Shown one piece after another: positions 28,939 to 38,312 of a DNA stretch of 64,000 nt. Source of the stretch: Polycladidibacter stylochi (GTDB lineage: Bacteria; Pseudomonadota; Alphaproteobacteria; Rhizobiales; Stappiaceae); contig NZ_LLWE01000024.1 in NCBI RefSeq assembly GCF_001562055.1, positions 310,001 to 374,000 on the forward strand, given 5' to 3'. Every line of letters begins with the position of its first letter. The stretch's first letter is position 1. Below the pieces are notes generated by a model. The model searched no databases. It worked only from the letters and a program-made list of their open reading frames with translations, and had not been told where the DNA came from. The translations under genes were made by a program, and so were the position numbers.

Positions 28939-30069
28939 TCACTGTATTATGCGAGCATTCTCCACTTGAATGATTTCCGAACAACTAGGTAGATCCACAA
29001 ATAGGCTCGCATCAGTACCACTCATAAAAACTTGCCCGCCAAGAGCTTGCAAGCGCTCAAATAAAGCAATGCGTCTGATCGGGTCTAAATGTGCAGCAAC
29101 TTCATCCAGTAAAAGGGTTGGTGTCATGCCAGAAATGGCACTTGTCAGTTCCGCATGAGCCAAAACAAGTGATATGAGCAAGGCTTTTTGCTCACCAGTG
29201 GAAGCAAGTGCGGCGGGGAGTTCTTTTTCAAGGTGTAAGACTATTAAATCTGATCGGTGTGGGCCAACAAGAGTTCTACCTGCAGCTCTGTCTTTTAAAC
29301 GCCCCTCTCGCAAGCTTTCTTTGAATGCATTCTCCACCTCTATGGCATTTAGCCCTGCGGTTTCATCTTCAAATTCCCCGCTAAGTGAAACCAGGGCACT
29401 TGGAAAAGGTTGCCCTGCCCTTTGGCATTGCTGGTGCAATTTTTCACTCAGCAACATAACAGTTTCTCTACGTGCTAAAGCCAGGGCACTACCAAGCTCG
29501 GCGACCTGAGCTTCAATAGCATCCAGGTAACCGCCACCGCCGGCTTCAAATAACAGACGATTTCGTTGTCTTAATGCACGCTCATAGTTTGAAACCACGC
29601 GCCCGTGGCCGGGGTGAAGTGCAAGAACCAAACGATCCAGAAATTTTCTGCGCTCAGAAGCAGCCCCTGTAAACAGGCCGTCCATACTAGGGACAAGCCA
29701 CAATACACGTAGATACTCAAGCAGAACTTCAGAGCTTCGGACCTCGTCGCCATCAATGCGCAATTTTCGGCTTGTTTCGCCCAAAGTAAGCCCGGTTCCA
29801 ATACGAGTTTCTTCAAAAGCGCCAGTCATTTGACAGTTGACTGCCCACCCGCCGGCACCATTGGCTCTCGATGCATCAGAAAGGACACAGCGTCGTAGAC
29901 CGCGTCCTGGTGAAAAAAATGATATAGCCTCAAGTAAATTTGTTTTCCCAGAGCCATTAGGGCCACAAAATGCAACCATTGAACTTGAGAAATGGAGTGT
30001 TGCATGCGTGTAATTACGAAAATCGGTAAGGGATAGGCGCTTTAGCGCTACGGGCACCAACGCAGCCAT
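28939..30069 (-). CDS. recF: DNA replication and repair protein RecF
   Basis: About 376 residues. SMC-like ATPase that loads RecA at gaps. Walker A is FCGPNGSGKTNLLEAISFF, the signature region is GPHRSDLIV...STGEQKALLISLVLAHA, and Walker B is PTLLLDEVAAHLD. I set the start at the ATG at 30069 (MAALVPVALKRLSLTDFRNY), preceded by GGAGATTGT; the longer frame to 30108 has no ribosome-binding site. It follows dnaN by about 58 bases (start of recF to end of dnaN), so co-transcription is likely. Confidence 0.96.
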   Translation of the reverse strand: MAALVPVALKRLSLTDFRNYTHATLHFSSSMVAFCGPNGSGKTNLLEAISFFSPGRGLRRCVLSDASRANGAGGWAVNCQMTGAFEETRIGTGLTLGETSRKLRIDGDEVRSSEVLLEYLRVLWLVPSMDGLFTGAASERRKFLDRLVLALHPGHGRVVSNYERALRQRNRLLFEAGGGGYLDAIEAQVAELGSALALARRETVMLLSEKLHQQCQRAGQPFPSALVSLSGEFEDETAGLNAIEVENAFKESLREGRLKDRAAGRTLVGPHRSDLIVLHLEKELPAALASTGEQKALLISLVLAHAELTSAISGMTPTLLLDEVAAHLDPIRRIALFERLQALGGQVFMSGTDASLFVDLPSCSEIIQVENARIIQ

Positions 30070-30127
30070 ACAATCTCCATTTGTAAAAGCCAACGACCAA
30101 TTGGTCATTGGCTATTTAGATAATGGC

Positions 30128-31246
30128 TTATACGCGCATTGGCATCAAAACGTAAAGTACATCTGCATCACCATCGTCTCGGATCAAGGTTGGCGAGCCA
30201 GAATCAGCTAAACAAAATAGTGCTGTGTCTTTGTTAAGCTGACCGGCAATATCAAGAAGATACTTGGAGTTAAAACCGATTTCCATTTCTTCGGCACCAT
30301 ATTCAACCAGGACCTCTTCAGTCGCACTACCTGATTCAGGATTCGTGACGGTTAACACCATCTTACCTTCGCTGATAGCTAACTTAACAGCACGTCCACG
30401 CTCGGAAGAGATAGTTGAAACACGGTCTACCGCTTCTTTGAAGACATCACGATCAACGCGTAAATCCTTGTCATTATTCTGCGGGATAACGCGGGTGTAA
30501 TCAGGGAAAGTGCCGTCGATCAGCTTGGAGGTCAGGACAATCGGTCCCATGCTGAAACGGATTTTCGCCTCTGAAATCTCTACCTGGACTTCCGCTTCCG
30601 GGTCATCGAGCAGCTTTTGAATTTCGCCAACTGTTTTGCGCGGAATAATTATGCCCGGCATACCCAAAGAGCCTTCAGGCGCTTCAAGTTCGGCTTGTGC
30701 TAAACGGTGCCCATCGGTTGCCACTGCGCGAAAACGCATCCCGGCATCGGTCTCAACTGTGTGTACATAGATACCATTGAGGTAATAACGGGTTTCTTCA
30801 GTTGATATAGCAAACTGGGTACTGTCAATGAGTTTGCGAATAGCGCCTGCGGATATGGTAAAGCTATGAGAAAACTCGCCAGCTGTAAGATCAGGGAAGT
30901 CGGAGATCGGGAGCATTTGCAGAGCAAAGCGCGAACGGCCTGCCCGAATTTCTAATGTGGTGTCATCGGCTGACGTTTCTAAAACGACTTGCGAGCCATC
31001 GGGTAGCTTGCGCACAATCTCGTAAATCATGTGTGCCGGAACTGTGGTAGCACCTGGTTGTTCGACCATGGCAGCAATTGTTTCCACCACCTCTAGATCA
31101 AGATCTGTTGCCTTAAGGCGCATATTGCCGCCTTCTGCCTGCAACATAACATTCGACAGGATCGGTATAGTGTTGCGTCGCTCTACAACCCGGTGAACAT
31201 GGGTAAGTGACTTTAAAAGCTCGGTCCGCTCGAGTGTCGCCTTCAT
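30128..31246 (-). CDS. dnaN: DNA polymerase III beta sliding clamp
   Basis: The sliding clamp, 372 residues from the ATG at 31246 (MKATLERTELLKSLTHVHRV). The frame is open 31 codons further upstream, but that extension is unlike the family. Three similar clamp domains follow, with TIPILSNVMLQAEGG in the first and the C-terminal YVLMPMRV that closes the clamp and binds partner peptides. It lies downstream of dnaA with a probable intrinsic terminator in the 193-bp gap, so dnaN likely has its own promoter as well. Confidence 0.97.
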   Translation of the reverse strand: MKATLERTELLKSLTHVHRVVERRNTIPILSNVMLQAEGGNMRLKATDLDLEVVETIAAMVEQPGATTVPAHMIYEIVRKLPDGSQVVLETSADDTTLEIRAGRSRFALQMLPISDFPDLTAGEFSHSFTISAGAIRKLIDSTQFAISTEETRYYLNGIYVHTVETDAGMRFRAVATDGHRLAQAELEAPEGSLGMPGIIIPRKTVGEIQKLLDDPEAEVQVEISEAKIRFSMGPIVLTSKLIDGTFPDYTRVIPQNNDKDLRVDRDVFKEAVDRVSTISSERGRAVKLAISEGKMVLTVTNPESGSATEEVLVEYGAEEMEIGFNSKYLLDIAGQLNKDTALFCLADSGSPTLIRDDGDADVLYVLMPMRV

Positions 31247-31330
31247 CGCAAAGGTCCATTGTTGCTGGGCACAAGGCCACAATTGATAAACTACATAAAT
31301 TGGGTCGTACAAACTGCATCTTGACCGCAT

Positions 31331-31365
31331 AAAAATCAAGGGGGCGCTACGGAAAACACCCCCTT
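31331..31365 (-). terminator. Intrinsic terminator after dnaA
   Basis: Read on the minus strand, AAGGGGG (31365-31359) pairs with CCCCCTT (31344-31338) and is followed by GATTTTT. It stands between dnaA and dnaN and may limit read-through. Confidence 0.7.
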
Positions 31366-31439
31366 AACCACGGTAATCACAGGGCAATTGCTTTTACATG
31401 CTGTAAAGCAACGACATAAAGCAATTTCCTGGATTAATT

Positions 31440-32912
31440 CTATGCGTCAAGCATACGCTTTAAAAGCTCCAGCTCCTGCGCTAACCCGTTATCTGCTTTT
31501 GATAATTCTTCAATTTTACGAACAGCATGCAATACTGTTGTGTGGTCTCGGTTACCAAAGCGACGGCCAATCTCCGGCAAGGAGCGTGGTGTCATCATTT
31601 TAGCCAAGTACATAGCAATCTGGCGTGGGCGCACAATGGTTCTGGTACGACGAGCAGAAAGCAAATCAGCACGGCTAACATTGTAGTGTTTGGAAACAAC
31701 GCGTTGAATGTCTTCAATTTTCACACGGCGTGGCTCGGCAGCACGAATAAGATCGCGCAGTGTAACCTCTGCCATTTCGAGTGTTACAGGTGAGTTGGTA
31801 AGTTGGTTATGTGCAACCAAGCGGTTCAGAGCGCCTTCTAAATCACGCCCGGATGAAGTGACATTGCGGGCAACATAATCAAGAACAGCATCAGGAACGG
31901 TAAAGTTCGGGTATGAGCGCTGCTGTGCGCGCATGCGATCATCCAGTATAGCACGGCGCAAGTTAAAGTCTGGTTCTGAAATATTGACAACCAAACCACC
32001 AGCTAGGCGTGAGCGCACCCTATCATCAAGGCTTTCAAGGTCAGCAGGTGCGCGATCAGCAGCAACAACCACTTGGCGCGCACCGTCAATAAGCGCATTC
32101 AGTGTGTGGCAGAACTCTTGCTGTACCTGCTTACCGTGCAGGAACTGCATGTCATCAATCAACAATACGTCGATTGAGCGAAGTGTTTCTTTAAATGACA
32201 TGGCAGACTGGGCCTGCAATGCAGCCACAAAACGGTACATGAAGTGCTCTGCTGTCAGATATAGTACTCGGCGACCAGCATTACGTGCCTGGTTGGCAAC
32301 AGCTTGCATCAAGTGGGTTTTACCAAGTCCAACTGAAGCATGAAGGTAAAGTGGGTTGAATGTGACCACCCCGCCGCCGGCAACCTGCTTTGCTGCCGCT
32401 AGCGCAAGTACGTTGGACTCACCTTCCACAAATGTATCAAAAGTGTATTTCGGATCGAGAGCGGCACCTTCGAGTACATCTTTTGTTGAGCCGATGTCAG
32501 CACGACTTGCTGGGCGGTTGCCCATTTGCATGGCCGGTGCACCACTACGCAATCCAACTGGATCATTGACATGGATAGGGCGCATATCGCCTGCTTTACC
32601 ATGCATGGGCTGGGGTGCTACTGCTTTTGGTGCAGCAGGGCGAGGGCGAACGGCGCCACGAACAGTTAATTCGATTTTATGAATGTCATCGCATTCGTTT
32701 TTCCAAAGACCCATTAAGCGGTCATTATAGTGCGACTGGATCCACTGTTTCAAAAAACGTGTTGGTACAGACAGACGAATGGTGCCGTTGCTGTGTTCTT
32801 CCAGATCAACGCGCGCAAACCAACTGGTGAATACATCTTCACCCAATTCTGCGCGTAGTCGCTTCTTAACGCGATCCCATTGTTCGGTACCCGAAGCTTC
32901 TTGAACGTGCAT
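31440..32912 (-). CDS. dnaA: Chromosomal replication initiator protein DnaA
   Basis: About 490 residues. The ATG at 32912 ([19 protein letters not shown]) has a strong GGAGGCGATA ribosome-binding site; the frame also opens 10 codons upstream. Domain I is residues 1-85, and domain II is a Pro/Ala/Met-rich linker of about 80 residues. Domain III is AAA+, with the Walker A loop [16 protein letters not shown] and Walker [14 protein letters not shown]. Domain IV ends with the DnaA-box-binding signature [18 protein letters not shown]. It initiates replication by melting the origin. The short palindrome CCGATTAAATCGG (32964-32976) lies in its leader. Confidence 0.97.
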   Translation of the reverse strand: MHVQEASGTEQWDRVKKRLRAELGEDVFTSWFARVDLEEHSNGTIRLSVPTRFLKQWIQSHYNDRLMGLWKNECDDIHKIELTVRGAVRPRPAAPKAVAPQPMHGKAGDMRPIHVNDPVGLRSGAPAMQMGNRPASRADIGSTKDVLEGAALDPKYTFDTFVEGESNVLALAAAKQVAGGGVVTFNPLYLHASVGLGKTHLMQAVANQARNAGRRVLYLTAEHFMYRFVAALQAQSAMSFKETLRSIDVLLIDDMQFLHGKQVQQEFCHTLNALIDGARQVVVAADRAPADLESLDDRVRSRLAGGLVVNISEPDFNLRRAILDDRMRAQQRSYPNFTVPDAVLDYVARNVTSSGRDLEGALNRLVAHNQLTNSPVTLEMAEVTLRDLIRAAEPRRVKIEDIQRVVSKHYNVSRADLLSARRTRTIVRPRQIAMYLAKMMTPRSLPEIGRRFGNRDHTTVLHAVRKIEELSKADNGLAQELELLKRMLDA

Positions 32913-33183
32913 TATCGCCTCCTTGTATGGGCATTCCGCCACAGATGCCCAAAACTGTTTTGACCGATTAAATCGGCTTTTTCCTAGTGTAACCTGCAGC
33001 TAGCACTAAGGGTGTTGTTATTGTGATAGGGTCTGCAAGCTACGCAAGCAAACCAACTCTGCTTTAGCGTTTTATTGTTGAAGGTCCCAACCTCTTACAA
33101 CAATCATAGGCAAAACGCTTAAGCAGCGATATTTCTTAAGATTAGGGTGACAAAAGCCCCCGTCTGGGAGCCTTGCCCCCTGA

Positions 33184-33209
33184 AAAACTAGTAAAGAGGG
33201 GCTAGTTTT
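33184..33209 (-). terminator. Terminator after the rhodanese gene
   Basis: AAAACTAG and CTAGTTTT (arms 33185-33192 and 33202-33209) are perfect complements. The right-hand arm overlaps the TAG stop codon of the rhodanese gene. On the minus strand the stem ends in a short T-run. Confidence 0.6.
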
Positions 33210-33648
33210 GTTTCCATGGAAGACCTGATGCCTTCCAGCCACTACTCATTCCCCGGTGTTCATGTTGATCTAGCGGGCCTTCAAAGCCTTCGGTAATATT
33301 GAAGCATTTCGAAAAGCCTTGCTGTGTCATAGCAGCTGCTGCCGCTGCACTACGAGCACCCGAGCGGCACAAAAAATATATTGAAGCGCTTTGGTCAAGT
33401 TCTTTTTGCGCGATTTGCTGAGAAAGTTGCTGAACAAAATTTATATTGAGCTCGCCGCTTGGGAAGCTTTGCCACTCAACAAAAAGCGTTTCTTGATTGA
33501 TCAAAGATAGATCAGGGAAACCTACGAAAGACCATTCAGCCTGTGTGCGTACATCAACGAGGATGGCGTTATCTTGATTACTCAACGCATTAAATGCATC
33601 AACAACATTTATTTCTCCTGCATAATCAAGACTTGTCGAAGTGACCAT
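33202..33648 (-). CDS. Single-domain rhodanese-like sulfurtransferase
   Basis: A 148-residue cytoplasmic rhodanese. It has the N-terminal signature NAILVDVRTQAEWSFVGFPD and the active-site loop with catalytic Cys, YFLCRSGARSAAAAAAM, at about residues 107-123. The loop CRSGARS matches the sulfur-carrying form rather than the phosphatase-like form (7-residue loop). The C-terminal NITEGFEGPLDQHEHRG is also typical. It lies between rpsT and dnaA, a site usually free of it. A functional link to the persulfide-sensor-like ArsR at 17.7 kb is conceivable but unsupported by proximity. Confidence 0.9.
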   Translation of the reverse strand: MVTSTSLDYAGEINVVDAFNALSNQDNAILVDVRTQAEWSFVGFPDLSLINQETLFVEWQSFPSGELNINFVQQLSQQIAQKELDQSASIYFLCRSGARSAAAAAAMTQQGFSKCFNITEGFEGPLDQHEHRGMSSGWKASGLPWKQN

Positions 33649-34238
33649 TTTTTTTCCGTTTTAGTCCATGCTCAGTTAATGCATCAATTGAAAATCGGTT
33701 TCATTGAACACAAACCCGCTTTCAATAATAAATCCCGAACAAATTCAGCAAGAGTCTACAGGAAACCATAGGCGCCATTTATTATGCCACCTAAATTCCA
33801 GTAAAATCGAATTTTACCTATTGTTCTCATAGAGATATACTTCAAAGGTATTTGTAATTATTTCCCGTTTGAAGCCTGTTGAAAACATACACAGCAGCCA
33901 TTTCAGCTGCAACAGTCTTTAACATCCAATCTCGCTCTCATTCAATATCAGCAAATGAATTATAGTTAATTCGATGCCGCCTACATAATGCCAACTAACT
34001 ATGAAAAAAAGACTTTTTGTCTAACTGAATGGTTAACGCAAGCAAAAAAACCGAAAAAAAAAATAATTTTAGCCGATTATCTTGACTCGCAGGGAATCCG
34101 TTTCAGGTGAAGAGTTTTTCCTGACCTGATGATAACCTTTTGAATTTTATGAATATTTTATGTCACGAATTACGATTCATCCACAGGCAGTAACTAACAA
34201 CTATGATACTGGGGGGTAAGGTGTCTATTAGTCGGCAA
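33649..34238. other. Large A/T-rich intergenic region between the rhodanese gene and rpsT terminator
   Basis: About 590 bases with no supported gene. It contains oligo-A tracts (34043-34067, for example GCAAAAAAACCGAAAAAAAA), one near-consensus DnaA box (TCATCCACA, 34172-34180) and a single TTAACCAT element on the minus strand near 34031. It is the largest empty, AT-rich stretch near dnaA and could include origin elements, but I do not find the cluster of perfect DnaA boxes needed to call oriC. Confidence 0.3.
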
Positions 34239-34270
34239 AAAAAAGCCCGGCTCGAAAGCCGGGCTTTTTT
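34239..34270. terminator. Strong terminator after rpsT
   Basis: Arms 34239-34252 and 34257-34270 pair over 14 positions (A-run, GCCCGGCT, CGAA loop, AGCCGGGC, T-run). GC stem plus oligo-T on either strand makes this a textbook intrinsic terminator for rpsT on the minus strand. Confidence 0.93.
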
Positions 34271-34287
34271 AAAACCAAAAAGGGCTC

Positions 34288-34551
34288 TTATGCGATTGCT
34301 TTAACGCGAGCGCTTAGACGGGAGACCTTACGGGAAGCAGTGTTGGAGTGCATAACACCTTTACCTGCTGCGCGCATAATCTCAGGCATAGCTGCTTTAA
34401 AAGCCGCTGCTGCTTTATCTTTGTCGCCAGAAGCAATTGCTTCTTCTACAGCGCGAACGAAAGTGCGAACGCGGCTACGGCGAGCCTTGTTGATGGCCGT
34501 CCGGCTAGCAATTTTGCGTGCTGCCTTCTTGGCCGATGGTGTATTGGCCAT
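34288..34551 (-). CDS. rpsT: 30S ribosomal protein S20
   Basis: An 87-residue basic helical protein that binds the 5' domain of 16S rRNA. The start [20 protein letters not shown] and the C-terminal part [20 protein letters not shown] match S20. Length is normal. It lies upstream of dnaA on the same strand, a familiar alphaproteobacterial neighbourhood, and is followed by a strong terminator. Confidence 0.97.
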   Translation of the reverse strand: MANTPSAKKAARKIASRTAINKARRSRVRTFVRAVEEAIASGDKDKAAAAFKAAMPEIMRAAGKGVMHSNTASRKVSRLSARVKAIA

Positions 34552-34770
34552 GGGCTCTGTCCTGATCTGTCAGTTATCACTGGTAAATCGCGAACGAGGC
34601 CGCCCAAAGCCGCCCCGGTCAAACGAATGCAATAGCGAGACGAGTCCCGCTATCGGTTGTGGACGGCTTATAGTGTCGCAAGACAGCCACGTCAATAAAA
34701 AAGCTGAAATCACTAAAGAAAAAGACCGATTCCAGCAATTTCAAAGCATTGATACTGTAATAACCTGTGA

Positions 34771-35544
34771 TTAGTTGTTTGTAAAATTGGGTTTACGTTT
34801 CTCGATAAAGGCCTGCATTCCTTCCTTTTGATCATGGCTGGCAAAAGTAGATTGGAATAATCGCCGCTCAAAGCGGACCCCCTCTGTTAACGTCATCTCA
34901 TAGGATTTATTGACGCACTCTTTAGTCATGAGAACGCTAGGTAACGAGAAATTGGCAATCTTCTCGCCTGCTTCAAGCGCTTCATCCAGCAGTTTATCAG
35001 CTGGTACAATACGAGATATCAAACCGCTTCGCTCAGCTTCCTTAGCATCCATCATGCGTCCGGTTAAGCAAAGGTCCATTGCTTTCGATTTGCCAACAAA
35101 GCGGGTAAGTCGCTGACTACCGCCAGCGCCTGGAATAACACCCAATGTGATCTCCGGCTGACCAAACTTGGCATTATCAGCTGCAATAATGAAATCGCAC
35201 ATCATGGCAACCTCGCAGCCTCCGCCCAGCGCATAACCGGCAACGGCAGCAATAATCGGTTTACGGTTCGCAGCTACACGATCCCAGTTATTCATGAAGT
35301 CTTCAAGGTAAGTTGCCACATAGTTTTTCTCGGCCATCGCCTTAATATCTGCACCAGCTGCAAAGGCTTTTTCCGAACCGGTAAGAATAATGCAGCCGAT
35401 ATCAGGCTCTGCTTCAAAAGCATCAAGCGCGTGCCCAAGCTCGTTTATGAGTTGGTCATTAAGCGCATTTAATGCTTTTGGTCTATTGAGGCGAATAAGC
35501 CCAACTTTATTTATGTGCTCTACAATCAGGCATTCGTAAGTCAA
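34771..35544 (-). CDS. Enoyl-CoA hydratase (crotonase family)
   Basis: A 257-residue crotonase-fold enzyme that hydrates trans-2-enoyl-CoA in beta-oxidation. The oxyanion-hole loops [17 protein letters not shown] and [20 protein letters not shown] are present, as are both catalytic Glu regions in [19 protein letters not shown]. The start codon is TTG at 35544 after a good GGAGGGAAGCAA site. Enoyl-CoA hydratase next to rpsT is a conserved alphaproteobacterial arrangement. It could also process crotonyl-CoA made by the nearby glutaryl-CoA dehydrogenase, an inference from substrate only. Confidence 0.94.
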   Translation of the reverse strand: MTYECLIVEHINKVGLIRLNRPKALNALNDQLINELGHALDAFEAEPDIGCIILTGSEKAFAAGADIKAMAEKNYVATYLEDFMNNWDRVAANRKPIIAAVAGYALGGGCEVAMMCDFIIAADNAKFGQPEITLGVIPGAGGSQRLTRFVGKSKAMDLCLTGRMMDAKEAERSGLISRIVPADKLLDEALEAGEKIANFSLPSVLMTKECVNKSYEMTLTEGVRFERRLFQSTFASHDQKEGMQAFIEKRKPNFTNN

Positions 35545-35680
35545 TTGCTTCCCTCCTAAGCATTCTTCTCAAGTCGAATGTAAGCAAGAAGCGAAAAGGG
35601 AAACAGCTAGCCTTTAGCCAAACAGCAAGTAGGAAAGCCTAAGACTTATGTAAGGTCATAGGCCATTAGCCAGTAAGAGC

Positions 35681-36577
35681 TCATAGTTTTTTGCCGGCCT
35701 CGACCATGAGCCAGTCTTTAAATGCTTGAACCACAGGACGAATAACGCGGTGTTCTGGATAGACAAAATAATAGGCCGATCTGGTTTGTAAGGCACGTTC
35801 AAACAAGCAAATCAGCGTTCCTGTTTCCAGTTCAGGTTCGATGAAAAATCTAGGTATCAGACCAACCCCAAGCCCTGATGATGCCGCTTGCGATATCATT
35901 GTAAACTGTTCAAAGCGCGGTCCTTGAAAAGCATTGGGCGCTTCAACGTCCATCATGGTAAACCATTCCTGCCAGGCATCAGGACGGGTACTTTGGTGCA
36001 AACGCATAACGCCCGCGAGATCTAACGGATCTTGAATTTTGTGTTTTTGCAAGAAACTAGGTGCGCATACAGCAACCACTTCTTCTCGAAAAAGCGGTTC
36101 GGCAATGGCACCAGCCCAAGTGGGTGAGCCATAGTGAATGGCACCATCAAACGGCTCTTCCTCAAAGTCGAAGGGGCGTAATTTGACGGAAAAATTAAAA
36201 CTCGAGCTGGGGTGTTGCTGGTGGAACCCTGCCAGCCTAGGGGCGAGCCAGCGGCTGCCAAATGTTGGTAAAACCGCCAAGTTTAACACGTCTTCACTGC
36301 CACCAAACGACATCACCCGCCGTGTGGCACCAGTCATTTTTTCTAGTGTCCCGCGAATGTCGTGTAAATATAGCCGTCCTGCATCGGTAAGCACAATACG
36401 TTGACGCACACGTTTGAACAGCTCGACTTCCAACCGCGTTTCCAGCAAACGAACCTGTTTGCTAATGGCACCTTGTGTCAAGCAAAGCTCTTCAGCTGCT
36501 CTGGTAAAAGAGCCATGGCGCGCAGCACACTCAAAAGCTAGTAGGCAATCAATTGGTGGAATAAAGCCTCTTTTCAT
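35681..36577 (-). CDS. LysR-family regulator, GcvA/GcdR-like
   Basis: A 298-residue LysR regulator. The HTH is LLAFECAARHGSFTRAAEEL with LTQGAISKQVRLLE, the GcvA-like subgroup. The effector domain follows (LNLAVLPTFGSRWLAPRLAG). The ATG at 36577 has GAGGGGACAC upstream; the frame is open 11 codons further without a site. It is transcribed divergently from an amaB-type dehydrogenase and gcdH, the arrangement known for glutarate/lysine catabolism activators (GcdR), so it probably controls them. The intervening 196 bases contain a 7-5-7 palindrome at 36685-36703. Confidence 0.87.
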   Translation of the reverse strand: MKRGFIPPIDCLLAFECAARHGSFTRAAEELCLTQGAISKQVRLLETRLEVELFKRVRQRIVLTDAGRLYLHDIRGTLEKMTGATRRVMSFGGSEDVLNLAVLPTFGSRWLAPRLAGFHQQHPSSSFNFSVKLRPFDFEEEPFDGAIHYGSPTWAGAIAEPLFREEVVAVCAPSFLQKHKIQDPLDLAGVMRLHQSTRPDAWQEWFTMMDVEAPNAFQGPRFEQFTMISQAASSGLGVGLIPRFFIEPELETGTLICLFERALQTRSAYYFVYPEHRVIRPVVQAFKDWLMVEAGKKL

Positions 36578-36684
36578 GTGTCCCCTCAAATACGCGTCTC
36601 CTGAAGTCAAACCTAGCGTGATTATCCAGAGAACCCAAGGGGGATATTATTCTCAAATGGAATGAATTGGTGAAAATCAATTGA

Positions 36685-36703
36685 GCCTATGGGCCTCATA
36701 GGC
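36685..36703. promoter_or_regulatory. Palindrome GCCTATG-N5-CATAGGC in the LysR / amaB intergenic region
   Basis: A perfect 7-5-7 inverted repeat, about 70 bases upstream of the amaB start and 108 upstream of the LysR start. It is a plausible binding site of the divergent LysR regulator. A T-N11-A core can be laid over it, but that is a permissive motif. Confidence 0.45.
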
Positions 36704-36724
36704 AATGGACAGATAGGCAAGATT

Positions 36725-36768
36725 GCTTAGATTCTCCCTTAGACAAATCTAAGCTGGTTCGGGAGAAT
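36725..36768 (+). promoter_or_regulatory. Two overlapping inverted repeats over the amaB Shine-Dalgarno
   Basis: Helix A pairs GCTTAGATT (36725-36733) with AATCTAAGC (36746-36754). Helix B pairs ATTCTCCC (36731-36738) with GGGAGAAT (36761-36768). Both are perfect and share bases 36731-36733, so they compete in part. The right arm of helix B contains GGGAG, the Shine-Dalgarno eight bases before the ATG at 36774. This geometry fits a translational on/off switch. Whether the region is transcribed as leader is not shown by sequence. Confidence 0.45.
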
Positions 36769-36773
36769 ACTGG

Positions 36774-38312
36774 ATGACAATGACGCTGGATGTTTCGCGG
36801 CTTGCAAACGAAACCACCTCACTGATGGAAACTATGGGCGTGGATCGTGCTGCATTAAGTCAGGGACCATTATCGTGCTATTCCCCTATTAGCGGTGAGA
36901 AGTTGGCCTCTGTTCAAATCCATTCGATGCAACAGGTTGAAAAATCTGTTGTCAGTGCGCGTGAGGCTTTTTTGCAATGGCGCAGTGTTCCTGCCCCCCA
37001 GCGCGGGGAGCTGGTGCGCCTGTTGGGCGAACAGTTACGCCAGCATAAAGACGAATTGGGCCTGCTGGTTTCCATTGAAGCGGGTAAAATCCTCTCCGAA
37101 GGGCTGGGCGAAGTACAGGAGATGATTGATATCTGCGACTTTGCTGTTGGCCTGTCGCGCCAGTTATACGGTCTGACAATAGCAACCGAACGCCCCGGAC
37201 ACAGAATGATGGAAATATGGCACCCCAGCGGCGTTGTCGGCGTTATCTCGGCCTTCAATTTCCCGGTTGCAGTGTGGTCATGGAATGCTGCTCTTGCGCT
37301 TGTTTGCGGCAACAGCGTTCTCTGGAAACCATCGGAAAAAACCCCGCTAACCGCGATGGCCGTTGAGGCGCTCTTCAATAAAGCGCTCATCAAGTACGGC
37401 GAACAAGCGCCAGCGGGTTTGCTGCATGTCGTGCAAGGTACAGCAGAGGTTGGCCAAGCATTGGTTGAAGATAAGCGGATTCCAGTTATTTCGGCCACCG
37501 GCTCCACACGTATGGGCCGTATTGTCGGCCCCAAAGTTGCCGAACGATTTGGCCGTGCAATATTAGAGCTTGGTGGCAATAATGCAGCTATTGTGGCCCC
37601 TTCTGCCGATTTGGAGTTGACATTGCGGGCGGTTGCCTTTGCAGCCATGGGAACGGCAGGACAGCGCTGTACCACTTTGCGTCGGCTTATTGTGCATTCC
37701 AGCGTTTATGATGCGCTGATTCCAAAGCTCAAAGCTGCCTACAGCTCTGTTAACATCGGCGTGCCCACCGCCAGTGCAACGTTAATTGGCCCCCTTATCG
37801 ACCAAGACGCCTTTGATAATATGCAAACAGCACTGCAAGCTGCGCAAGCTGAGGGTGGTCAAGTACATGGCGGAGCTCGTGTATTGCAAGATCAATACCC
37901 TGACGCCTTTTATGTGTCCCCTGCCCTTGTCGAGATGCCAGAGCAAACTGGACCTGTTTTACAAGAGACCTTTGCGCCGATCCTCTATGTTATGCGTTAT
38001 GAAAGCCTGGAGGAAGCGATAACCATGCAAAACGGTGTTGGGGCCGGGCTTTCCTCTTCAATTTTCACCAACGACTTAAGAGAGGCAGAGCTGTTCACTT
38101 CTGCTGTTGGCTCGGATTGCGGCATCGCCAATGTCAATATTGGCCCTTCAGGCGCGGAAATCGGTGGTGCTTTTGGCGGCGAAAAAGAAACCGGCGGGGG
38201 GCGTGAAGCGGGTTCGGATGCTTGGAAGGCCTATATGCGCCGCGCCACCAACACCATCAACTACTCTGGCGCTTTACCATTGGCACAAGGGGTGAAGTTC
38301 GATGTTGACTGA
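36774..38312 (+). CDS. amaB: Aldehyde dehydrogenase, ALDH7 type (alpha-aminoadipate semialdehyde / P6C dehydrogenase)
   Basis: A 512-residue NAD(P)-dependent aldehyde dehydrogenase. The ALDH7 hallmarks are [34 protein letters not shown], the general-base region [20 protein letters not shown] and the catalytic Cys in [17 protein letters not shown]7 enzymes oxidise alpha-aminoadipate semialdehyde in lysine degradation. The last 11 bases overlap gcdH, so translation is coupled. The divergent LysR gene and downstream gcdH support a lysine catabolic operon, although the steps between aminoadipate and glutaryl-CoA are not in this window. The Shine-Dalgarno is inside a potential hairpin. Confidence 0.9.
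   Translation: MTMTLDVSRLANETTSLMETMGVDRAALSQGPLSCYSPISGEKLASVQIHSMQQVEKSVVSAREAFLQWRSVPAPQRGELVRLLGEQLRQHKDELGLLVSIEAGKILSEGLGEVQEMIDICDFAVGLSRQLYGLTIATERPGHRMMEIWHPSGVVGVISAFNFPVAVWSWNAALALVCGNSVLWKPSEKTPLTAMAVEALFNKALIKYGEQAPAGLLHVVQGTAEVGQALVEDKRIPVISATGSTRMGRIVGPKVAERFGRAILELGGNNAAIVAPSADLELTLRAVAFAAMGTAGQRCTTLRRLIVHSSVYDALIPKLKAAYSSVNIGVPTASATLIGPLIDQDAFDNMQTALQAAQAEGGQVHGGARVLQDQYPDAFYVSPALVEMPEQTGPVLQETFAPILYVMRYESLEEAITMQNGVGAGLSSSIFTNDLREAELFTSAVGSDCGIANVNIGPSGAEIGGAFGGEKETGGGREAGSDAWKAYMRRATNTINYSGALPLAQGVKFDVD

Noticed and set aside
36914-37675. 253-codon frame antisense to amaB
   Set aside because: A shadow of a high-GC, strongly coding gene; no recognisable domains.
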